From assembly GCA_016617785.1 (NCBI GenBank), contig JADILM010000005.1, positions 248,001 to 312,000 of the forward strand: a stretch of 64,000 bases of DNA. Direction: 5' to 3'. Below the pieces are notes generated by a model that was not told the DNA's origin, ran no database searches, and saw only the letters and a program-made list of their open reading frames with translations. Positions 21,675 to 31,343 of the stretch are shown in pieces. The DNA comes from Sporobolomyces roseus (lineage: Eukaryota; Basidiomycota; Microbotryomycetes; Sporidiobolales; Sporidiobolaceae). A program made the position numbers and the translations under genes. Each line of letters begins with the position of its first letter. Position 1 is the stretch's first letter.

Positions 21675-22607
21675 ATGGTAGCATTGTTCAGCACATCGTT
21701 CCCCTTCAATTATCCCTGGCCAGCTCAAGTTTATTCGGTTCTCAACAAGTACCCGAATCCAAGAGCTCCTCACGTCGTTTCAATGGATGTCGTAGATCGA
21801 CAAGTATTACCAGATGGTACAATAAGGAGTGAGAGAATAATAGGAATCATGCAGGATAGTCCGAGATGGGTCAGAAGGGTAAATTCTTCACTCTCTCTTT
21901 TAACTACTTTCTCATCCCTCAGCTCATCTCGTTCATCTCGCCTTTAGCTCCTCGGTACTCCCGATATCACCTACGCACGAGAAGTATCTTTCATCGTTCC
22001 CTCCTCTCTCCCAAATCCAACAGACCCTTCCCCATCTCCCTCGGCAACTCTCAAAGAACCTCCAAAACTCCTCATGGCCTCTACAAATCTCACAATGTCC
22101 TCCCTCCTTCAATGTCGGGAATCTATTTCTTACCTTCCTCACCCGTGGCCCCATCTTCCCCAACCGACAAAAGAACAACTCGCCCCAGGTCTCTCATTGC
22201 GAGATGATGGTTCCGACGAAATCCTAACTCCTTCCTCCTCCTCCTCCTCTGACGATGACAACTTATCAACTTACCCTTCCCCATCTCCCGGAGATCATCC
22301 CCTCTCACACCCAACCATGCCCTCCACGACCCTATTCTCTCAATCCGCTCTAATCTTCTCCCTAGGTCCCATCGCATCGAAACCTTATCCACCAAACGGT
22401 ATCTCTCCTACATCTCCAATCGAACCTGAATCTTTCCCTTCCGCATCGACGTTCCCGCAAAGAGCGGCAGGGAACAAGATAGAACAGTATAGTAAAGGAA
22501 GGTTTGAGGAGAATGCTCAGGGAGGGAGAATGGCAATGATGTGGGCTGCGGAAGATATGTGGAGGAGATTAATGGTGTCGAATTCGGATAGGGACAAGGC
22601 GAAATGA
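21675..22607 (+). CDS. PRELI/MSF1 (UPS-family) mitochondrial lipid-transfer protein
   Basis: Two exons, 21675-21878 and 21948-22607, encode 287 residues. Exon 1 starts MVALFSTSFPFNYPWPAQVY and holds the family features PNPRAPHVVSMDVVDRQV, GTIRSERIIG and PRWVRR. Exon 2 begins LLGTPDITYAREVSFIVP, carries a Ser/Asp-rich low-complexity insert (about residues 130-210), and ends with FSQSALIFSLGP and AAEDMWRRLM. UPS/PRELI proteins work with Mdm35 in the mitochondrial intermembrane space and move phosphatidic acid or phosphatidylserine between the membranes. Which of UPS1, 2 or 3 it matches best cannot be told by eye. It shares a short divergent promoter of about 110 nt with the RAD51 paralog. Confidence 0.82.
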
Positions 22608-22895
22608 GAGGTCTTGATTATTTCCAAGGGTTGTAGGAAAAATTGTCACATATAAAATATTGATAACTCTCGTTGGATTGAGTGGGAGAACGGGAGAGGG
22701 ACACGGTCTCGAGAGGGCAAGGACTCGGTTCTAAAAGGAGTGGATGAAATTGACAGGTGGTGCGAGTGAAAGTATTACAGCTTCTCGAGCTTGCAAACCG
22801 TCTCGTATCAGCGTCGAATATCGTTAAGAAAGGGTAGTAATAACGGGTGATAATGAAATAAAGTAAGGGTACAGAATAAACAGAGGAATGAGGAA

Positions 22896-23945
22896 CTAAG
22901 CGTTCAAAGTAGCGACTTCCTCGATGAACTCGCTCCAGTTCGAACCGAATCGCTTGTAAATGTCTTCCTCTTCGATCTTGAGGTCGGTTACGAATACTGC
23001 AGCGACGTTCTTCTGAACGAGAGGAGTCAAGATGGAAGAGAGGGAAGCGGTGGAAGGTACGTCGTGGAGCATGACGATGGATTGTTTGAGTTGAGTCGCA
23101 GAAGTTGGCAGGTTCGAGATACTATTTAAACAAACGAGAGGCTATGAGTGATCGGTTTCTGGAATCGGTATGTCAGTGGACTCACTCGTATCGGTTGTAA
23201 GCAGATTCATAATCGACGACGTAGGTAGCTGAATTGAAGTATTCGTTTCCTACGTGCGTACCAGGGTTCGAGATGATCTATTTCTCCTCATTGACGACAA
23301 ACTACCGTCAGCATAGATCTCGAGCGACGAACGAAGGACAGAGGCCAACGCAACGTCCGCGAGTTTTCTCTCGCAAGGATCAAATCGGAAGAACTCACCT
23401 TCGCATTCGATCCAAAAGCGCTCTTTGCATAAGTCGCAAATGCCTTCAACCTAGTAGTAGTCGTATCACTCGTCTCATCATAAAAGATTCCATCTAATTT
23501 CGGGTACTTCCCACCCTCGACCTTGATCCCATTCCAACTCTTGTACATGTCGACGTCTCTCTTGATTTCCCTCAAGTTACGGTCGTTGTATCCAGTACGA
23601 ACGTATCCAACGATTTCAACGTCGGTTCCCATCGTTTGTCGAAGTTTCGGAACGCAGTAGAGGGAAGGGTCTTGCGCATCTTTGATCGGTCCACTGTTGG
23701 GGTTGATGATCAAGATCCAAGAGACCGTAGGGTTCGCTTTACTGTTGGGAAGAAGCGAGAAGTCAGTAAAAAGTTGAAGATTTGGGGAAGAAGGGTGGAC
23801 TCACGCAGATGCTTGTAGTTCAGGCCAACAATCTTCTGACCAAGAGTAGAGGGGTACGAGAACTTTGGTCTTTGCTTGAACGGTTGAAGTGAGTAGACCA
23901 GCTACGATGAATGCGGAAGAGAATAAGAGGCGGGTAATAAACATT
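22896..23945 (-). CDS. Spherulation-specific family 4 (spherulin 4-like) secreted protein, intact copy
   Basis: Begins with a signal peptide (MFITRLLFSSAFIVAGLLTS, then TVQAKT) and continues VLVPLYSWSEDCWPELQ, then VSWILIINPNSGPIKDAQD, VEIVGYVRTGYNDRNLREIK, DVDMYKSWNGIKVEGG, LDGIFYDETSD, IISNPGTHVGNEYFNSATY, VVDYESAYNRY and ITVMLHD-like IVMLHDVPSTASL, ending VFVTDLKIEEEDIYKRF, then ATLNA and the stop at 22896-22898. These are the hallmarks of the Spherulin4 family (a TIM-barrel, glycoside-hydrolase-like fold). The biochemical role is not established in most fungi. Exons are joined by three introns (donors gtgagt and similar). A second, broken copy lies at 29122-30125. The start at 23945 is preferred over longer open reading because it places the signal peptide first. 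Confidence 0.85.
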
Positions 23946-24413
23946 GTTGAGTGATCGAGGGAGTCGTGGAAGAGAGAGGGAGGAGGGACGGGATGGAGAA
24001 GAGAAGAGAAGAGAGAGGAAAGGAGATGGGAGATCAGTAAGAGTTCAAAGAGCGACAGAAGAGGCCAAGGTCCGCGGCTGCATCGGGAATAGACTAGCAC
24101 GCGGTTGAAAGGCGTTTTGGGGGTTTTGCGAACTTTGCGGCGAATAAGAGCCTCGCTCTCGGCGGAGATTTTGTTCGAAGGCGGAAGTTCGCGCAACGTT
24201 CAAGTAAAGTACAGTTTGGGAGAATGGGATTGCAGGTAGTGAGCTAAAAGGGATAACAACGAGTTGGAAGGAAGATATACGATAGAAAACTGAAAAATGA
24301 GACGACTACTGATTTCTGTATTTGCGAGAGGAGATGAGGGGATGATTTCCGTATTATGTTATGTACTATAAGGATATCTGCTTGATGATTGCTTTTGTAC
24401 GAGTTTTCAAGTT
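23946..24413. other. Intergenic, no gene recognised
   Basis: This holds the upstream region of the spherulin-4 gene and 3' flank of the histidine-rich gene. Nothing else is seen. Confidence 0.5.
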
Positions 24414-26293
24414 TTATTTAGCGACTCCAGTACCTCCCAAGTTAAGTTTCTGCATTCCTTGTTGAGCTTGAGTGACGGGTACTTGTTGAGTAGGGTAAGG
24501 TTGACCAATCGGAGCTCCAGCAGTGTTGGACGAGGCGTAGGGAGCAGTGTTAGTTTGAGGAAGTTGTTGTTGAGTTCCGTGAGAACCGTGAGAGTGTCCT
24601 CCGAGAGCTCCTAGTACTCCTCCGTGAGAACCGTGAGATTTGGTTGAGCCGTGTTCGGCAGTAGGGAAGACTTCGGTTCGACTGTACAACTCATCCAAGC
24701 AAATCAGCAACAGCTTCTCGAAAAGATAGAAGAGGAAAGAGACTTACCCAGTTTGAACAGCTGTCACGGGCTCACGATTGACGTAATGCATCTCCCTCCT
24801 ACTTCCCTCGATAGGGATCAACTTGTGACCTTCCTTGACCTGTCCCGCTCCCTGAAGGGGAACACTACCCCCAACGGAGGAAGCATGACCGTGTTGAACG
24901 TCGATCGAGGCAGGGTTCGGTTGAGGGTAGTAAGCAGTACCGAGGGATCCCGGACCGGTGTAGGAGGTAGAGTAAGGAGCAGGCTGAGTAGGGTTGGGAG
25001 GGTTGAGTCGGAAGCTGAATGAGAAAGATATTTGTCAGTGACTGTGCGAGAAGATTTGGAGAATCGTGGAAAAATGCTCACTATTCGTGAAGATCACGCT
25101 GCCAGACAGGTTGAACAATGTGGTGAACCTATTCGAAAAGAAGCGAGATGAGTTCGCGAGCGACTTTTAAAGTAGATTTGCGACGAAAACGTACGTGATG
25201 AATGATATGTTCAGTTCTCATCGTTTCACCTTTGTTGACCATGACCTTATCGTGGGGGATGATAGTAGTAGTACTTTCTCCAATATTGAGTCGGTCGAAG
25301 AGTGCTCGATCTTCAGCGGAAATCGCGTGGTTCTCTACGAAGAAGCCAATTTCGTCAAAATTCAACTCTTTTTCGACAAATCGATAAAATAGTGCTCACC
25401 CTTGATGTGGGTGACAGGGACCTCTCGGAAGAGGTGAACTTCCTCGGCATGTACTTCATCGATAATGGGTTGGACTAGACGACGCAATGAATCGATCAGT
25501 ATATTTCGGAAGGAAAAGAGCGAGAGAGGAGAGACTCACTGTGGTGCTGTACATGGTGAGCGTGACGAATGACGGTTCTATGAGTCTCGATCTCCTCGAC
25601 ATGGTGCTTGTGAACTCGTTCGTCTACTCAAAATCAATCGAGGTGAGCTAGATTTCTCCGCGAAAAAAAGAACGAAAAGGAAAATTCGAAAAAAAACTTA
25701 CGAACGACGGGTTGTAAATATTTATGATCATGAACCGCATTCTTTGCGTCCTCCTCACTCAACACTGCGTCCCTCTCGCGGTTCGGATGAACGTGAGGAG
25801 CTTTCGCAGTTTCAATGATTTTTCCTTTCAATCCTTCATGAGCTCCTCCATGGTGGTGAGATCCAGAAGAGAGAGAGGTACGGGGTTCGAGTCCAACGGT
25901 CGAACCAGATGCGATGGGAGTAGTAGTAGTAGTGGGTACTGAACCGGAAGTGAATTGAGTTGATTGAGGAGTGAGAGGGGAGGAACGGCTGACGTCGTTT
26001 TGTTGAATTGGAACGACTGGAGTAATTTCCCGTGATTCCCTCTTCTCACGATTGTGGTGGTGAGAGGCAGCAGCGATCCCTGCAGCTCCTACACCAGCTC
26101 CACCTACAGCTCCTACTTTCGAGTTTGAGTGATCTTCAGAACGTCTTGGAGATTCAGTTGAAGTACGTCGGTGATCGGTCGAAGTTCGAGGAGAACGACT
26201 AGCGTAATCTGCTGGTTCTTCACCTTCCTCTGCAGTGTAGGCGTATCCAGAGGGTCCGACGATAACGTCTTTCTTCTTGTTGAAAAGTCCCAT
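24414..26293 (-). CDS. Histidine-rich hydrophilic fungal protein, function unknown (allergen-like)
   Basis: Starts MGLFNKKKDVIVGPSGYAYT and carries a Ser/Thr/Gly-rich, disordered first third with HHHN and HHHGG clusters. The conserved core has VHPNRERDAVLSEEDAKNAV, HDHKYLQPVV, a run VHKHHVEEIETHRTVIRHAH, then VHHIVQPIIDEVHAEEVHLF, VPVTHIKENHAISAEDRALF and VHHIVQPVWQRDLHE. The tail is Gly/His/Gln-rich and ends LNLGGTGVAK. The repeated VHHxVQP-type motif is a pattern I associate with fungal proteins annotated only as allergens or stress proteins. It could bind metals through His, but I have no direct evidence. There are several introns; stop TAA at 24414-24416. Confidence 0.7.
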
Positions 26294-26673
26294 TCGATTG
26301 TTTTGGAGTGATGGAAAGTGAGGAAGAAAGAGAAGTTTCTTTTATTCGCAGTGGCTTGCGAACAGGCCGAATCTGCTGTTACGTAGTGATTTACCGACCG
26401 AATTTGTTCTTAAAATCGTTGGCCCTGATCCAGACTGTGCAACGTGGCAAGGGTAACTCTAATTTGCCCGAGACTTGATTCTCTCCGTTTTCGCAAGAAC
26501 ATACGAGGGCGGTGTAAAAGTGACGAAAGCTGTTGCGATTGCGAAGTAATTGCGAAGAGAGAAAAGATCTATGTACGTAGTATAGGCGAGAGTAAAGCGA
26601 GAGAGAGAGGGGAGGGGGGGAGTAAATCTATGAACAAAACGTGTAAAGAGTTGCGAAAGGGAGAGCGACTCCT
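26294..26673. other. Intergenic, no gene recognised
   Basis: This is the upstream region of the histidine-rich gene and the 3' end of the BAG gene. It contains an AG-rich tract at about 26590-26620. Confidence 0.5.
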
Positions 26674-27789
26674 CTAATAGCTCCTCTGACTATCCTTCCC
26701 TTGCGCCGCATACGGATCACTACCATTCGTTGTATATCTTGCGCCAGTCTGCGGTTGAGGAGCGTATCTCGGTTCACGATCATCGTAACGAGGTGGTTGA
26801 TTTTGGGATCGATATGGGTTATTAGCCTGCCATGCTGCTGAAGCGGGAGGTGGTGGAGGACCACGATGTGCTTGAGGTGGACGTTGTAAGGATTCAGAAG
26901 AGGACGAGGAAGGTCGTTTAGTTGATGAAGAGGATAGACCTGCATTGACGGAAGATTCAATGAACAAAAGAGAGGTTTTTTTCGTTCGTCGAGCTACAAG
27001 AACGCACCATGTCTATATTGAGTTGAGTGATCGTACGGGGATTGCTGGGCTTGGGCTGTGGAGGGGTAGTCGCGAGGAGGCAGAGGAAGACCTGGTGGGA
27101 AGGTGGGTTGAGAGGGATTTGAGAGAGGAGGTTGCGAGTGTGCTGAATTTGAGGGTTGTCGAGATTCGTAATGTTGATCTATGCCATAGAGTGTGAGTAT
27201 GAGCTACTCTAGCGACTGTAGAAATGAATTGCGACTCACCTTGACTACCATTCGCAACTGTTTCCCTCCTTCCCTCCTTCTCCGTCTCTCCTTCTTTGCC
27301 TTCCTCCTTCTTCCCTCCTCCTAGTTGTTTCTTATATTCCTCTTTCCGGACCCCATCCAATCTCTCCAATTCCCTCTCTACCTCCAACACCAATCCTTTC
27401 CTTTTCAATCTAATCTCTTCCTCTCCACAACTATCAATCCCATCCAATTCGATCAATAATTTAGTCAATGCCTCATCGTAGGCATGAAACGGTGCGTTGT
27501 TCTTATCGTATTCGAGTTTAGGTTGTTCTCGAGTGGAAGATTTCGGATTAAAGTTGAGAGTCGGAGGTTGAATGAAAGATGATTTGAGTTGTTGGAGACG
27601 AGAAGTGAGCGAAGCGAGTTGGTCTAAAGAAACTAATCTAGGAGAGGGAGGGGGAGGTCGTTGTGGTCGGCGAGAAGGGTGGGAAGATGTAGATGAAGGA
27701 GGGTTCTTGCGAGGTGGACCACGACGAGCTGAGGATTGAGTTGATGAGCTACTTGATTTGAATGGATTCGATGTATTGAATATAGGCAT
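26674..27789 (-). CDS. BAG-domain co-chaperone
   Basis: Starts MPIFNTSNPFKSSSSSTQSS. A Pro/Ser-rich N-terminus leads to a BAG domain at about residues 55-155: LVSLDQLASLTSRLQQLKSS, then YDEALTKLLIELDGIDSCGE, EEIRLKRKGLVLEVERELER, LDGV. BAG domains bind the Hsp70 ATPase domain and act as nucleotide-exchange factors. The helices with acidic and basic faces and the ELDGID motif match the family. After one intron the C-terminus is Pro/Gln/Tyr-rich and disordered (PPPPPASAAWQ, RYAPQPQTGARY) and ends KDSQRSY at 26674. There is no transmembrane segment, so it is unlike yeast Snl1. It is divergent from the gene at 27890 across 100 nt. Confidence 0.82.
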
Positions 27790-27889
27790 CTTGCTCTTTT
27801 GATGGAAGTGAGTGGAAGGAGAGAGCAACTAAACAAACTTTGATGTCATCAGTTCTCACTCTTTCTCCTCACTCCAGCTCTCTCAAGGC

Positions 27890-28564
27890 ATGTCGACAGC
27901 CTCACCAGACGTAACAGGAGTCGACTTGACACGCTTACTAGGTCTCTCCCCTTCTTCCCCTCGTCTAACCTCGATCCTCTCTTCCCTTGTCCCTCCTTCT
28001 TCCACCTCCTCTTCTCTCCCAACACCACAACTCAAATCTTACCCCGACATAGTCTACTTGAATTACCACTCGTTGGGCTTATCAATCTCTTTCGAACCCA
28101 CCACTCAATCTTACAAACCTCGCTACAACTTGACTCGTCTCTCCGACCTCGAACTCGACAAACTATCTTGTACTGGTATAGATATCTATAACCACGAAGC
28201 AACCTCGACCGATCCCGATCCCTCTTCAAAACCGAAACCCTCTTCCTCTCGTCTCAAACCCGAATATTCCTCTTTCCCCTCTTATCCACTCCTTCTCCCC
28301 TCCCCCTCTACCACCTCAACTTTCTTTCCTCTCACGCCGACGACAACCGGTAAAGACCTAGTGAGTGTGTATGGAGAACCGACAAGAAAGGGAGGAGGTG
28401 ATACGAAAGGTTTAGGAATTTGGACCGAATGGTTATCAGAAGGAATCATGGTTGAATGGGCTAGTGGTGGATTAGGGGCGTGGGAGAAGGGTGGAGAGAG
28501 TACTTGGAAAGTAGCGAGTTTGTTTGAAGGAGGTAGGGCGATGGGAAAGGAGGAGAATGAATAG
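27890..28564 (+). CDS. Conserved-looking protein of unknown function
   Basis: A single-exon gene of 224 residues from MSTASPDVTGVDLTRLLGLS to MGKEENE. The N-terminal half is Ser/Pro-rich, with an ordered-looking core: DIVYLNYHSLGLSISFEP, KPRYNLTRLSDLELDKLS, then KDLVSVYGEPTRKGGGDTKG, LGIWTEWLSEGIMVEW and STWKVASLFEGG. I do not recognise the family. The codon use and ordered segments argue for a real gene. It shares a 100-nt bidirectional upstream region with the BAG gene. Confidence 0.65.
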   Translation: MSTASPDVTGVDLTRLLGLSPSSPRLTSILSSLVPPSSTSSSLPTPQLKSYPDIVYLNYHSLGLSISFEPTTQSYKPRYNLTRLSDLELDKLSCTGIDIYNHEATSTDPDPSSKPKPSSSRLKPEYSSFPSYPLLLPSPSTTSTFFPLTPTTTGKDLVSVYGEPTRKGGGDTKGLGIWTEWLSEGIMVEWASGGLGAWEKGGESTWKVASLFEGGRAMGKEENE

Positions 28565-29121
28565 TTTTATGAGGAGGTATTGTGAGTAGGAAAGGATTAC
28601 GATTTGCTGGACAACTTAGGGAGCGCCTTACCGTCGATGTCACACGATCAATATGCCGCCCGCCTGAGGAAGAAGGTGAACCTGGACAGACAGGAGAACG
28701 ACAGCCGATCAGCGAAAACTCTTGATCGAATTCGTTCTCAAGATGAACCGCTCCCAGCGCAACGCCCTTCGCCAATCACTTTCGACGTGATCGATAGAAT
28801 CTCGCACACTCTTAATCCTGTTCGAAAATCTCAGGAGATACGAGTGAATGCCACCACGACTCTGCAATATCCTCGTTTTTCACTCGGCCCCTCGTATTCA
28901 GATTTCTCGCCTACCGCACTCACACGGCCTCTCGTTCCGCTCGTCAGCTAGTCGCTAGAGAGTAACTCCAATCTCCAATCTCCTTGTACTGTTACTGTAG
29001 AGCTCATGCGCGCACCGACCCTCTCATTTCCAATTCCCGATGAGAACCCGCGGACCTTGGGTTCTTTTCTGCTCCCTCCCCCTTACTTCCCTCTCTTCTC
29101 CTTCTCCCGCTCTCAGAAACG
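28565..29121. other. Intergenic, no supported gene
   Basis: An open frame at 28604-28951 (115 residues) has no recognisable motif and I do not call it. The rest is upstream sequence of the spherulin-4 copy. Confidence 0.4.
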
Positions 29122-30125
29122 ATGCTCATCCATTTCCTGCTCTTCGCGACTCTCCTCTTGGCTCCGACCCTCGCAGCCTGCATAAGGAAGACTCGAGTTC
29201 TCGTACCCCTCTATTCTTACTCTTAAGACTGTTGGCCTGAGCTTCAAGAAACAGCGTACGTTCCTCTCTCTCCTCCTCTCTCTCTCTCTCTCTCTCTCTG
29301 ACTCGAATGGAGAATCGCAGTAAAGCTCATCCATCAATCTCATGGATCCTGATCCTGAACCCTTCTTCCGGACCCCTCGTCGATCCCCTCGAACCCGCAT
29401 TGTATTGCGTACCCAAGCTTCGTGAAGTAATGGGGAAGGATTTGATCCTAATCGGATACGTTCGAACTGGATACAACGAACGATCTTTGAATGAGATTCG
29501 AACGGATGTCGAGAGTTATGCGAGTTGGAAAGGGATCGAGGTTGAAGGTGGGACGGCAGGTGTGGATGGAGTCTTCTTTGATGAGACAAGTGATTCGACC
29601 AGGGAGAGATTGGAGGATTGTAAGAAATTTGCGGTCGAGAGTTTCGGGAATAAATGTGTCAAGGTGAGCCTTGGATAGCTCTCTCACTCGCTCGGGTATA
29701 CGAGTAGGACTGATATGTGGGGAGCGGAAACCAGATCGTGACGAATCCTGGTACTCATGTAGGAAACGAGTATTTCAAAAGTGCTAGTTTCGTGGTCGAT
29801 TATGAATCTGCTTTTGAAACCTACGAGTACGTCGCACAGGATCCCTCTTTCATTGTCTCTCACAACTCCCCCGCTGATCTCGAAGGATCGCCGTAGTATC
29901 TCTAATCTCCCAACGAATAAGAAACAACTTCGAAAATCAATCATCATGATCCATTCCCTACCTTCCTCGAATTCCTTGTCAGAGATCCTGGGGCCATTGG
30001 TGAAGGAAAAGAAGGTCGGTGGTGTATTCGTTACGGATTTGAAGTTGGAAGAGGAAGATGTCTATTCGAAGTTTGGAGGGAATTGGAAAGAGTTTGTCAA
30101 GGGGGTCGAGGAGTTGAATGGCTGA
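29122..30125 (+). pseudogene. Second spherulin-4-like copy with a nonsense codon
   Basis: A paralog of the gene at 22896-23945 on the opposite strand. From the ATG at 29122 it encodes a signal peptide (MLIHFLLFATLLLAPTLAAC), then KTRVLVPLYSYS, a TAA at 29224-29226, then DCWPELQ. The intact copy has SWSEDCWPELQ, so the stop replaces the Glu codon (GAA to TAA). Everything downstream remains open across normal splice sites: ISWILILNPSSGPL, LILIGYVRTGYNERSLNEIR, VDGVFFDETSD, IVTNPGTHVGNEYF, SIIMIHSLPSS, VFVTDLKLEEEDVYSKF and a stop at 30123-30125. The damage is therefore recent or limited to one base. A CT microsatellite sits in intron 1. Confidence 0.75.
29276..29299. repeat. CT microsatellite in intron 1 of the spherulin-4 pseudogene
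   Basis: A run of about twelve CT dinucleotides between donor gtacgt and acceptor cgcag. Confidence 0.85.
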
Positions 30126-30709
30126 GCCAATAGAGGGGATGAGTATATGGTGTAGTTAACTGTTGTTATCGAGGAATGAGTCTTGACGAATTGTTGCGAA
30201 AATTTCAAAGTTGGTTGAAAGAGAGAGAGAGAAAGAGAGAAGGGGTCAAAGTCGGAACATCGTCAGGAAGAGACTGACATGGTATCGTCAGAATACCAGT
30301 GACAGATGCTAGAGTATACTGAGAGTTCTTGAACTTACCTTGGTCAGCTGAGAACGATTGACAGAATTTGCCTTTCGAGCGATCCTCTCAGCTCTTGCGT
30401 CGTCTTGCCGCTACGTCCTACTCGGTCCTGGTCGACACGGAGTTGTCGAAATGGAGCGCTGTTATCCTGTCGACTGCTCGATTCATGGCGAAGAGCAGGC
30501 GAGTTTGGAAGAGGATGGATGAGCTTGCGAATCTGCACGCTCGCACCAAACCTTCACACTGATCAGCTCATTTCATGCGAGACACGGTGTGAACGCCAAA
30601 GATAAGGACGTACCTTGATTACTTTACATCGTATCGGGAAGACGTGCTTGGAGACAGTTCACGTCTTCGATTGTCTCTTCGTCGAATCGGCATCAAAATT
30701 CAACTTTCT
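30126..30709. other. Intergenic, no gene recognised
   Basis: About 580 nt between convergent genes. Two donor-like sites occur on the minus strand (near 30337 and 30612), but no linked open frames make a gene. A purine-rich tract lies at 30220-30245. Confidence 0.4.
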
Positions 30710-31108
30710 TTACTTCGTCTCGTCTCGTACCTCTGCCTCCTTATCCTTCTCCCCATCTTTTCTCTCGACATCGCTCTCCCTTTCATGGACTTGGAACCGC
30801 TCGACTTGACTCTCTAATCGAATCTCTACATCCGGTCCTCCCTCTTCTTCCTCACTCTCCTCTTCTTCTCCCTCCGGATGCACCTCGCTCCAAACCCTTT
30901 TCTCTTCCCTCCACAATTCTCTCACACAAGGCTTACACGAACTGCCACAGCAATCCCAAGGGTCCGGTTCTTTCGGAGGTTTGTTCGATTGTGCAGCTGC
31001 GATGAGGTCGGATAGTCTGGAAGGGGCGAGTCGGCGTTTGGAGAGTTTGAGGAGGAAAGGAGAACGATCGTAGAGCTCAAGGTCTGAGAGAGGGATGAGG
31101 GCGGGCAT
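30710..31108 (-). CDS. Oxidoreductase-like domain protein (OXLD1-like)
   Basis: A single exon of 132 residues from MPALIPLSDLELYDRSPFLL. The centre holds PPKEPDPWDCCGSSCKPCVR, then ELWREEKRVW, the short Cys-rich Oxidored-like motif (Pro-x-x-Pro, Asp-x-Asp-Cys-Cys-Gly-Ser-x-Cys-x-x-Cys-Val) known from human OXLD1 and fungal relatives. The function is not well established; OXLD1 is reported as mitochondrial. The C-terminus is a Glu/Asp-rich tail ending EVRDETK. The open frame extends 5' of this ATG but would run into the divergent gene's start, so the internal ATG is preferred. It is divergent from the SprT gene across 235 nt. Confidence 0.72.
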   Translation of the reverse strand: MPALIPLSDLELYDRSPFLLKLSKRRLAPSRLSDLIAAAQSNKPPKEPDPWDCCGSSCKPCVRELWREEKRVWSEVHPEGEEEESEEEEGGPDVEIRLESQVERFQVHERESDVERKDGEKDKEAEVRDETK

Positions 31109-31343
31109 TGGAAGGAAGAGAAGGGAGAAAGGGAGAAAGGGGGGGGCCGCGGGATGAATCGGGAGGAAGATGGCAAGTCGAGGGGAAGAGGGGAAATAGC
31201 GGCTGGTGAGCGAGTCAGACTTGCTCAGAATTCGATTCAGCTGTGCACGAAGCGATTTGTGACTTGAGCCAGTGAATGGAAAGCGAAAGGAATTCGACCA
31301 GATTACTTTCTGTTTCTTTACAATCATTTCGACTTCGACCCGA

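Noticed and set aside
28604..28951. 115-residue open frame between the unknown gene and the spherulin-4 copy
   Set aside because: No motif, no homologous pattern in the window and no splice context. Likely chance.
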